Shown piece by piece: positions 1 to 10,100 of a stretch of 64,000 nucleotides of DNA. A program made the position numbers and the translations under genes. The notes below the pieces were generated by a model. That model was not told the DNA's origin, ran no database searches, and was given only the letters and a program-made list of their open reading frames with translations. The DNA lies in assembly GCF_030272615.1 (NCBI RefSeq), contig NC_081409.1, positions 532,684,291 to 532,748,290 of the forward strand. Direction: 5' to 3'. The stretch comes from Cryptomeria japonica. Its lineage: Eukaryota > Streptophyta > Pinopsida > Cupressales > Cupressaceae. How positions within the stretch are numbered: position 1 is the first letter of the stretch; each line of letters starts with the position of its first letter.

Positions 1-1195
1 GTGTAATTATATTGCCAAACCCTCAAGGAAACATTCTTCAATTTGATGAAGAACTTCCTGCCAGTGGAGCATCACTCTATCCTACCAGTGAAGCATCACT
101 CTATCCTACCGGTGAAGCATTGACTGGTTCTACCGGTGGAGGAGTATTCCCAACAATTATATCAGCTTTTCTAATCCGTTGTTTTGAGAATTATTTCTTA
201 ACCTCTTCAACTTTTTCTTTACCTTTCAAGCTAGAACTTTTGTTGTCTACCGGTGATCCTTTACTTCTACAGAATTTTGCAATATGCCCAATCTTGTTAC
301 ATGCATAACAAGTCACATTATTCTTCTGAATATATTTCCCATAACCTATGCCGGTTTGTGTTCTACATTGATTAGATAAATGTCCAAATCTTCCACAAAC
401 ATAACATCTCACATTCATTCTACAATTTTCAGAATTGTGACCAACTTTGTTGGATTTTGAACATGGACCGGTGGGTGTGTTGATATTCTGATAATTTCTA
501 GATCTACATTCATTTGCTCTATGACCATACTTATTACAGTTAAATCATTTTCCATTGAATTTATAAGCATTAGGTTGCCTTACCGGTTTGCTGTGATCCC
601 GTGTGTTTGTAGTACCAGAGCTTTCACCAACTTCAAAGCCAATTCCAGAAGTGTCACCTTTAGGTTTTTTATTCTTCAGCAAGCTACCAAGTTCCTTTGA
701 GCTTTTCTTGAATTTTTCTTTATGTTGATTTGCAGTTTCTAGTTCTCTTTCTAGGACTTCTTTCTGTCTCATCAGTTCATTGGAGTCATTCTGAGTGTGC
801 ATCAGATCTGTCTTTAATAAATCATTTTCATAGCTAAGTCTTGTGCTCTCATTTGCTACATCACTTAGTCTTCTGGTCAATTCTTCTTCATTCTTCTTCC
901 TATCTTCAATCTCTTTACAAAATCTCATAGTCATATCCTACATCTCATTCTTTGTAGTTATGTTCTCCAGTTTCAGCTTACTTAACATATCATTAAGTGA
1001 TTCCTTTTCATCATTCTCGTTTTGCATTTTTTCACAAAGTTCTCTTCTTTTATTTCTTGCAATAGTAAGATTCTCTTGAAGTTCCTGAATGATATCCTGA
1101 GCTTCCTTTAGATCATCTTCTAGTTTGATATTTTTCAATTTTTCTATATCATAGTCTGAGAGAGCTGCTTCAAGTTGCTTCATCAGATTTTCCAT
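1..1195 (-). pseudogene. Copia-0 gag: coiled coil plus four zinc knuckles
   Basis: The first ATG lies about 55 bases after the primer binding site. The product opens directly with a long charged coiled coil (about 190 residues, rich in Glu, Lys and Leu heptads), then a linker of the type GDTSGIGFEVGESS, then a row of CCHC knuckles. These include CYVCGRFGHLSNQC and CYACNKIGHIAKFC; an earlier one has lost its first Cys to a TGA at about 542, and another reads CSKSNKVGHNSENC. A TAG at about 938 breaks the coiled coil. Downstream, around 60-125, a 24-base tandem repeat encodes SDASLVG-like units with TAG stops. Knuckles bind RNA in Gag. The usual copia UBN2-type N-terminal domain is not seen. It is a decayed copy. 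Confidence 0.75.
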
Positions 1196-1252
1196 CTTTA
1201 TCAGTGTCAAGATCTTCCTCAAGTTGTTAGGATTTTGAAAATAGAGGACCAA

Positions 1253-1264
1253 GCTCTGATACCA
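1253..1264 (-). promoter_or_regulatory. Primer binding site, initiator tRNA-Met type
   Basis: The minus strand reads TGGTATCAGAGC two bases after the LTR end. This matches the 3' end of plant initiator tRNA-Met, the usual primer of copia reverse transcription. Confidence 0.85.
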
Positions 1265-1266
1265 AT

Positions 1267-2078
1267 TGTTAGGAATCCCATAGATACTGAGAGGGGGGGT
1301 GAATCAGTATCTAACTGGTAATTAGAATTTCTCAATTTAAAACATGCAGAACATATTATAACAGTGTACCGGTATGCAAGAAATAATGTAATAAATAGAA
1401 TTTAAAACATCCACATGAAAAGCACACCATGACACAAGGATTTAATGATGAAAACCGGTGTGGGAAAAACCTCGGTGGGATTTGTGACCCACAATATCCA
1501 CTTACTGGCCAATAAGAGAATATTACTTACAAAAGGGGGCCTACACATGCAGGAAGGCCAATTGCCTAGAGCTCACTACTCAATGGGAAGTCTCACTGAA
1601 TTACAATGTAGATTATACAAATCCAATATCTTGTACTGCTTTACAATAGCATCTATAATGCCCGATCCAATACCAGTTTCTGCTCTGTTCTTTACATAAA
1701 ACCTTTAACCTATATTTCACATAATAGGTCTACCTAATATCTTCTTTTTCTTCACTTCCATTACTTACAAAATGTCTACAATGATCTCTCTTATATATAA
1801 GAGTCATCTTACAACTTGCCAAGTCAGCTTACAAAGTTCTTACAATAATACACAAAATATAATATAACAAAAATTATGTCGGCCTCTATGCCGGTATGCT
1901 TCCTTTCTCTATGCCAGTCCTAGTGGTCTGAGTGCCGGTGTAGAGTGTGATATGTTGATGCCAGTGAACTATCTTGTCGGTGTAATGCCTTGCCGGTGCC
2001 ATATGATTGTAAGGTTACCATCAATGACAAATCCTTCAATCACATACAATGTCTCATTGGAGTGTGCATATGCCAACA
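1267..2078 (-). repeat. Copia-0 5' LTR
   Basis: About 812 bases with TGTT...AACA ends. It carries scattered ACCGG/GCCGG boxes and a TATA-like run (TCTTATATATAAGAG, near 1790). It is the promoter and end repeat of Copia-0. The flanking gypsy-A sequence starts directly at 2079. Confidence 0.8.
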
Positions 2079-3363
2079 ATTGCTTCATTTAAGATTCATG
2101 AATTCAAAGTTAAATTCCTAGTTAGATAACTAAACAAGAGGAGTTGAAACCAAAAATTAGCGGCGTTCGGTATCTATGGTGCCTTTAGGTCACACTTACG
2201 GGTAATGCCATCATGTTGAGCTACTGCACTTAATGCCTAATAAAGATGCAATAACAACATCAGTGGCATCGTCCCTCTAAATCATTAGGGGGAAATAAGG
2301 GTCTTTTGGAAGTTAACATCCAAGGGGCAGTTAATCCCCCTTGGATTGATAATCTAAAAAGATAAATATTAAATGAATTTTCATCCACTCAGTTAAACCT
2401 TAGAAAACCCCAATAGGGTTTGGTTGTGTGTTATGAATTTGAAAATTTATTTTATCTTGATGATTTCAATGGATGACAATGGATTAAGGGTGATTTATTT
2501 AATAGGAAATAGGAATTAGTTGTTTTAGGCCACAAGCAAAGGCCATCTTGAGCCTTTTTGATATAGAGCTACCATCGTGGGTAGCAAGCGTAGAGAAACT
2601 ATCTTAGACATTGACCCTAGAAAGGGTTGCATACCCACCAAATAGTTTACATTAAACCATAGTTACATACTTTATGCCTTGATCCCATGCTGAAACGGGT
2701 ATGTAGGCAGTCTAGGGACGAAGTTGTCCCTTGTACTTAGGCATTCGGGGATAGGGATTAGGATTTGGTTATGGGTGAGTAGTTGGTTCTTGAGTTCCTT
2801 GGTCTTTTAATCAAATGGTGCAAATAATAATTGAAAGGTGAAAATTAATTTAATTCAATATCTGAAGGAATCCCGTATGGATTCGCTTGACTTCCCAAGG
2901 CTTTAGGCCAAATTCTAAAGTGGAACTCAAGCTTGTTTATGTAATTAATTTTATACTCCTAAGGATGATGACCTCAGTGCAATCCTAGTAGGGGAGTGTA
3001 GTCTTTAGAGAGTGGCTCAGGACCCAAATGGTTCTGATGAGTCTAAAGTCTCTGGCCAGAGCATATCCTATTCTTATGAATAGATGCCTACCCTGTTTGG
3101 GTAGATGCCTATCCCAGATTGGATAGACGAAATCTCCTGTCCCGTATGGATAGATGCCTAACCTGTATGGTTAGATGGCTAACCTGTATGGTTAGACACC
3201 CATCTCAGTTGGATGGATGCCTATCTCATTTGGATAGATGTACCTGAGTATGCAATTGAATCAAACATAATGAAGAATAAGAAAGAATAAGAAATTAATA
3301 TTTTTATATATATTAAAAAAAAAATCAGTTGAGTTTTTGGATTAAGTTAAGTGGGTTATTACA
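2079..3363 (+). repeat. Gypsy-A LTR, copy 1, with a little upstream internal sequence
   Basis: The same sequence occurs in reverse at 45740-44449 and, split by an insertion, at 57824-48751. All end in GGGTTATTACA or GGGCTATTACA. Comparing the three copies, the LTR itself probably begins at about 2167 (GTTCGGTATCTATGG), and 2079-2166 is the 3' internal end of the element, since copies 1 and 2 share it and copy 3 does not. After 3363 comes TR-GAG coding sequence, not a primer site, so this is a 3' or solo LTR inserted in that element. Confidence 0.75.
3062..3242 (+). repeat. Minisatellite inside the gypsy-A LTR, unit about 17-18 bases
   Basis: Degenerate units of the form GGATAGATGCCTATCCC or GGTTAGATGCCTAACC follow one another about ten times. 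Each unit is close to self-complementary (GGATAG/CTATCC, GGTTAG/CTAACC). The same array is present in reverse at about 44565-44715, 48888-49005 and 56842-56895, so it belongs to the LTR family. Confidence 0.75.
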
Positions 3364-4356
3364 AGAAGAATGAGATGATATTATCTTTGAGTAAACCTAA
3401 AAATCCAACATTAGTCTTCCTCCAGCTAAGGTTCATATGTCTCTTCTTATAGATAAGTCTATTCTTCCACCTAAGGATAGAAATATTATTTCTCCTAAGG
3501 AAGAATCCATTCTGTCTCCTAAGGATGAGTCTATTCTTCCCCCCAAGGATAAAAAATTTCTTCCTCCTAAGGGTCAATCTATTCCTCTTTCTAAGGATAA
3601 ACATATTATTCCTCCTAAGGATAGACCTATTCCTCCTCCTCATGATGGACCTAGTTTCCTTCCCACACCTTTTATTCCTCCTTTATATGATGTAGTTCTG
3701 CCTCCTACATCTTACAAAGAGAGGCAATCGGCCTCAACTATTGTTCAGCCTAAAAGTCCTTCCCCTATGCATCCTTCCTTAAAAGAAGAAAATAAGCCTA
3801 ATCCTTATGAACCTAAACCTTCCCAACCTTTAGCTAAAACTAAACGAAACCATAGTGAGAGAGAAAGTCGATGGAGACACCATGCAAGGGCTCGCAAAAT
3901 TTTTTCCCAAAATACCTCATCCCCAAAGACACAAAATCTTGACATAATTCCATTTGTTCAACCTTATCCTAACCAAGAGGTTCGACCTAATTCTCCAAGA
4001 TGTAAAATGGTTAAGGCAAATGATGGTTCAAGTTCTATTCCTATTAGAGATCCTATTTTTGTTAGTCTTGATGAAGAAATAAGTGAGAATGTTGTTCATG
4101 ATGAAAATATTGATCCTAATATTTCAGAGGATGAATATGAATAATTGATGTTGACAATGATTTATCTAAACAATTTTCAAAAGCATTAATTTTAGCTCCA
4201 AGTAACAGACAAAGTGACTCATCATTAGAGCATAGTCCTTGTTTGGATCTTGTGATAGCTCCATCTATTGTGCTTGATGTGGCTCCTCTTAAATATTGTC
4301 CACCTTCCCAAAATAATTATGAGAAAGATCAGGGGACAAATGACTTTATTGATTAG
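3364..4356 (+). pseudogene. C-terminal part of the TR-GAG long Gag-like protein
   Basis: The frame opens right after the gypsy-A LTR and is homologous to the last third of the intact 1100-residue protein at 50974-54276. Shared blocks include MILSLS, IPPLY, IVQPK, a basic patch, an acidic stretch (VSLDEEISENVVHDENI against INLDDDIDENDIHDENV) and the tail ALILAP...HSPCLDLVIAPS. A frameshift near 4141, just after SEDEYE, moves the tail to another frame, which then ends at 4354-4356. A row of about nine PPKD-type octapeptides (about 3455-3635) is present here and poorly developed in the young copy. The conserved tail suggests the protein was under selection when mobile. Confidence 0.8.
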
Positions 4357-4927
4357 CTCCATTCACACTATATATTATCTCTCTCTCTCTTCTCTTTCTT
4401 GTTTGTGATCTTCTTCTATTTGTCTCTCAATTCTTGTATTTGTTGTCCCTAGTGTTGTCTACTTAAGGATGATGCAAAGTGTTGAGATCTCTTTTGGTCT
4501 CTCCTATGTTGACTCAAAAGACATGTTCCCTTCTTCCATGGTGGTTTTTCTTTCTTTGGGGGATAATAATTTTATGCATATATATATATATATATATATG
4601 ATATACATTATTTATCATAAAAAGGATACTAACCCTAGAGTTAAGCGAAACCACCTCATTCTTTGTGTTTTGTGATAATTATCCTTTGATTTGTCCTCTC
4701 TTGGGGGCATATTATTGTAATAACGTGCTTTCCTTTTTGGGGTGTATCCTACCTTAAATCAATTGCTCCCAATAAGGCATGCACAATTTCTTTCATATGG
4801 GGCATACACTTTGCTTAATGATTCTCTCTCTTGCATATCTTGATACTTAGAATATTTAGAAAACTTAGTCTTTTGCTTTGTTATTTTGGTATTTTTCTTT
4901 TCATGACTCATGGTAAGAGATCCTTAC
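4357..4927 (+). other. TR-GAG-old 3' non-coding internal region, first part
   Basis: No gene. It aligns with the stretch after the ORF stop in the young copy (shared: GTTGTCTACT, GATGCAAAGT, TTGACTCAAAAGACA, CATGACTCAT, CCTTACTA). It includes a short (AT)n run at about 4577-4600. The alignment continues at 33857 after the CACTA element. Confidence 0.7.
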
Positions 4928-4930
4928 TAG

Positions 4931-5390
4931 AACTAGTAGAAATATGGCAAATAAATGACCAGGTGACTAAAATTTTTAGTCACAAGTATAAATGACCAAA
5001 TTCTAGTTATTTTTTGCAACACAACTATAAATGACTAAATAAATGACCAATTTGGTCATGGGGAAAAATCACAACTAAATAATTAGTCACACAAACAAAA
5101 ATGACTTAATAAATGACTACTCCCCTATACAATATGATATTAACATGACCACAAGTAAAGTGGGTAATTAAAAAAAATATTTGGAATTGGTGCATCGCTA
5201 ATTGTGACCAATTTGGTCATGGGGTAAAATCACAACTAACTAACTAGTCACACAAACAAAAATGACTTAATAAATGAATAAATAAAAAACTACTCCCCTA
5301 TACAATATGATATTAACATGACCAAAAGTAAAATATGTAATTAAACAAATATTTGGAATTGGTGCATCACTAATTATATTGTGTGTGCAA
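4931..5390 (+). repeat. CACTA left terminal and subterminal repeats
   Basis: Many copies of AATGACCAAAT, AATGACTAAATAAATGACC and AGTCACA motifs. A roughly 125-base block is directly duplicated (about 5055-5190 and 5215-5370: GGGAAAAATCACAACTAA... to ATTTGGAATTGGTGCATC). Such repeats bind transposase in the family. Confidence 0.75.
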
Positions 5391-5621
5391 CCTGGTCAAC
5401 AGGAAATTTGGGTTTGTGTGAATATATATATATATGCAAGAGATTTGTAACTCCAGAGGGAAGAGAGAAATCTAGGCCAATAGGGTTACATTAATTAAAA
5501 AAGAACAAATTATTTTTCAATTGTCTCAAAGATTATATTTCATTTGTTTCAAATACATTATTCTTTTAAAACAATTATCCCACTAAATTGTTTTAAAAAT
5601 TTCAAAAGTTAGCATTGAATT

Positions 5622-7200
5622 TGTTGGCATTTGTCTGAGTATGTTGACATGATGATATTATGTTGTCATTGATGTCGATATGTTGGAGAGTGAACCGGAA
5701 ATATGCTGAAATGTGAACCGGTACAATGTGGTGAACCGGTATATGTGCAAAGAAGTGAACAGGTATATTGAAGCTAAACAGTTGGCAAAGTGAACTGGTA
5801 TAGTGGTATAAACTGGTATATTGAGCAATAGGTGAAGTGGTATGTTTGTCCAAGAGAACTGGTATGATGAAATGTGAACTAGCATATGGAATGTTCTCTA
5901 TGAAGACTTAACATGATATGACTACCGGTTAGTAGTCTTAGCTTAAGGGTTTCCGGTTGAAGTGTTCCAAGCCTGTGTGACTCAACTGATGACATTGTGT
6001 GATGAGTTAGCATTGTAATGAAAATTAGATCATGTTGCCACATCAGCTTGAGCACATGAAGGATCTTGCATGAAGTAGATCGATCCTATCTACCTCAAGA
6101 ATGTGCGAAGTCTCTATAAACGGTGGAGAACGCGTGATGGGTTACAAGCCACCATGAAAGCAGTGAAGAATGAATGATGGATAATGTCTTGAGATATGTT
6201 CAAGACTTTTGTATTCAATGCAATATGTTTAACGGTCAAGATTGAACCGTTTGAATTACTTAACCTAAATCTTTTAGGGTTTAGGGTTTATGCTACTGAC
6301 CTATATATTTCCTATAAGGTCGATGTTGTGTTTCTTTCTGAGGTTGTTGGCAAATGGTGTGTGTGTATCTAAGTGCAGAGATATGTGATTCTTGCCAGAC
6401 CAAATGAGATAAGAGGATTGATTCTTGCAGTGTGTGTGTACAAAAGGAAGGAACTTAAGTGGATCTGCATTAGGAATTGAGTGCTATTATCAGTTCATTG
6501 TAATACCTGTTGATCTTTAACCACTTCAATAGTTGGAAAATCCCTTAATCAGGTAGCTTTAATCAGCTTGTTGTAAATCCTTTAACAAGGTAACTCAAAC
6601 TAATTGAGTTTTTGAAATCCTCTAACAAGGTAACCTCTAACAGGGTTTAACCCTTAACTAGGTATTTAGCCATCCCTTAACCGGGTGATCCCTAACAGGA
6701 TCGGTTCCTAGCAGAACCTGTTGTAATAGTCTTTAACCAGACTAGGCTCCTAACAGAGTGGACTTCTAAAGAGTTCAAAAGCAGCTTGTGGGTATTCATC
6801 CCCACCGTGGTTTTTCCCAGTTGGGTTTCCACGTGAAAAATTTATGTGTCATGTGTAGTATTTTTTCATGTGATGATTTAAGTGATTTGTGTCTGAAGGC
6901 AAAACATGCTGAGCTAGCTGTTATTATATTTCTGTTGCTAGATTACCTATTCATGCATAAGGGTGAAATGGAAATGTAGTATTAAGTTGAGTGGAAAGCT
7001 AAGTGATTAACCGATTAATGCTTGTCATAGTCATTCTTAACTTTACCGGTTGCACTCTGTTTCAGACCAGTGTTACTGTCTGTCAGACATTTGCAGTGTT
7101 TGCAGTCAAACCGGTTTGGGAAAGGATTTTTTATGCCTGTACTAATTCACCCCCCCTCTCAGTACCGGTTTGGTAGTTATTGTTCATCATTGAGTTATCA
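5622..7200 (+). repeat. Copia-1 5' LTR
   Basis: TGTTGGCATT...GAGTTATCA. Two internal repeat arrays are visible: about ten degenerate GTGAACCGGTATA boxes at 5690-5885 (likely U3) and a dozen CCTCTAACAAGGTAAC-like units at 6530-6790 (transcribed side). The CACCCCCCCTCTCAGTACC run near the 3' end is shared with the other copia LTRs here. Confidence 0.9.
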
Positions 7201-7202
7201 AT

Positions 7203-7214
7203 TGGTATCAGAGC
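7203..7214 (+). promoter_or_regulatory. Copia-1 primer binding site
   Basis: TGGTATCAGAGC, two bases after the LTR end, complementary to the 3' end of initiator tRNA-Met. Confidence 0.9.
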
Positions 7215-10100
7215 ATCCTCTAGGTCGTCTGTGTTGTAAGATTAACCGCTTGAGGGAAAGATCCTATTGTAATGATGAAGAGGGAAGGTCCAAAGTTCAA
7301 TAGAGATAACTTCAAAATATGGAAGGAAAGAATGAAGATTTACATCATAAGCATGGGTGCCCAACACTGGAGCTATGTTGAGAATGCTTTTGTTATTCCT
7401 ACCGGCACTCTCACCGATGATCAAAAGAGAGAAATGCAGGAGAATGGGTAAGTCATGTGTAAGGCCTTCCCCAAACACAGCTTTGATTAACTTAGTTGAC
7501 TATGTTTGACCCTATTAATAAATGCTTTATAAATCAATAGAATGAACTATGTTAGACAGATAGATTGATGAGAAAAGTAATTGGACCAAGTTATAAAGTT
7601 ATTGCACCTGGTGGTGTACATTTTGATGTGTTATGAATTTGAAATCCTAAAAGATCCATTGATTGGATAATCTTGATTTAACATATGTTAGCTATGTCTG
7701 GATGTAGAACTTATATAATTCTATGATTGAGTAACACTGATGAATGTTGATGCTTCATTTATATGCTTTATAGATACAGAACTCTATATGATTCTAGAAT
7801 AGGATAAATTTGAGAGGAGGTATGTCATTATTGGATTTGCAGGACTTTACTATGATGATAGAAATAGGAATGCATGTTGTAATGTATGGATCCAAATTAT
7901 GTGAATTACGATAATTGTTACGTGAAGCTATTTGGATGAAAGATGTATTGATTGATAAATGTACATTGTATGCTGAGTGTTTGAAGTGCATTATTATTCA
8001 TGTGTTTTATATTATATGAGATTAATTGGAAGTACTAATGTGTAAATCGAGTTGCACAAGAATTATCCATGTGACCATGGAAATATTACGGAGAACCAAA
8101 CCTAGACCTATGTATGTTCGTAAGCCAGGGGTTGTCTATTTGGAGAGACAACACCCCATTTGTGTTGTAATTTTATTCGTAATAGTATATGATGCATGTG
8201 TGTTAAGTGTATTTAATTTACTTGTGTAAAGTCCACAAGAGACGATTTCATGTTTTAAATTGTAAAAGTGTTTTATTTGTGTCACTTGACACATGTGTGG
8301 ATTTAAGTTGAATTTTTATTTTTGTCTCTTGTGGGAAAGTGTTCTACTATAGCTTTTTCAATTAATATAACGTGATGTCATAAAATACCTTGGGTAAAGA
8401 ATCTTTGGGGTGGTCAACAGAGGTTTGACCCGAAAATAAACTTCAGAGGGGTTAAAAATGGGTTAAATGAACACCTAGGGGTAGTTTAATAGGGTTTCCT
8501 AAAGCCCATAAGGTATACCTAAGGGTTAGGGGTTAATTTAGGCAAGTTTCCACTCCTAAGTGACCTTTTAGACACTCTAAAATTTGACTTTTCTGAGTTG
8601 TGCGAAAATTGAAATTAGAAGTTTGAACCTAGTTGTAAACTTTCCTTTTCGATTGAGAGTTCTCTTTCCCATTCTATCTTACCTTCCTCTTTAGTTTTTA
8701 GAAACTTGTGAGAACAGAGAGAATGAGCTTCTTAAGAAAGAATTTGAAAATTTGAGGGTAATCACCCACTCTCCATTTTTGGAGACAAAAGGAATTTTGT
8801 AAAGAAACAGATGGAATTTGGTTTTGAGAATTTTGGCTAGGGATAGAAAGAGAAGAACCGTGGAATTGGGCTGCTCATCCTCAACAAAACTAGTATACCT
8901 TTGGGGCAGTTTAAGGTTGGTTGTATTTTTCTTATAATTATTTCTTATTGCATGTGTGTTGAAAGTAATATTTGTGTAAAAGACTAGTATCCGTGCATGT
9001 TCTCTTGGAGACTTATTGGGTATCTTATGTTTATGCTTTGTATGTGTTTTGGGGAGTAATCAAGACCTCCTACTCTTGGGAGAGAGGAGGATCTTGTGGG
9101 TGGTAGAAGTGACAACCCTCGAGTGAAAGACTCTCATTATGAGAGCTATCACAAGGGAATTTATGTGACCCTTGCTACATGGCTTGTTTATGTATTGGGG
9201 GTCATAAGGAGGGAAATAAGGCATGAATGCCTTGGGGGACATAAGGAATAAAGGGTTGATTATGTTATAATTGATGTATTTGGTTTGCCATGAGGTGGCT
9301 ATTTGTTTTTACCATACTTGCAGTCTCCTCAGGGTACTTGGTCCACTACCACCCTTGAAAGGACATCACCAATGTGTGGTGCAGTGTAGCCAGGTTTGGG
9401 AGTGTGTTTTGAGTTTGTGTGTATTATGTCTTCTATGTTGCATGTTTGTTACCTGTCTAGGGCTTGGTTCTCCGAGCTCGGGGGTGGCTACTAGTTAGCC
9501 TAGGCTGGGAGGTGAGCACTCCATGGTCATAGCCTATGTTTTATTTGCAGGTTGTGGAAGAAAGGAAAAAAAAAAGACAAGTAGAGATTGCTGGTTTTTA
9601 ATTGCTATAGAAAATATTCGAAAATGAAAGGTTTATGTTTTTAAGTTGCAGCAACGAAATAGGAAATTATGTCGTATCTAGTTGTTGAAAGAGAAATGTA
9701 TCAAATGTATTTTTTAGATCCCCATTTAATAGAATATGAGAGATCCATTTGTATCAAAGGATATATCACATTGTAAATGTACTTCAAAGAGATAAAATAT
9801 TGTACTATGCTATACTGCAGGAAAGAATGAATATTTCTAGAATTAGTCCTAAAGTTTTGAAAATTAATCCTTTGTTGAGTATTTAAGATTTGAAAAGCAA
9901 GTAATTTATTTTATCCCTTAATCTTATGAAGTTAGATTAAATAGGGAAACAACACAATGGTTTAGCATGCAAGTGGAAGGTCGGAAACAAACAACTAGAT
10001 CTGTTTTGCAAATTTTAGTTTATATAAATCTGTGATTTTGTTTATTTGCAGAAAATGAAGTCTAGAGTTAAAAATAACCATCTCTATAGCATTTATTTAA

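Larger units (their letters stand above)
1..2078 (-). mobile_element. Copia-0: 5' part of a Ty1/copia LTR retrotransposon
   Basis: On the minus strand the order is LTR (2078-1267), primer binding site (1264-1253), then a gag-like frame that runs off the window start. The LTR has TGTT...AACA ends and the usual plant copia run ATTCACCCCCCCTCTCAGTAT near its 3' end (written here as seen, minus strand, near 1290-1310). The element lies inside sequence (2079 onward) that is continuous in a second copy near 45740, which fixes the insertion border. The pol part and the other LTR lie outside the window, so whether the element is complete cannot be judged. Confidence 0.85.
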
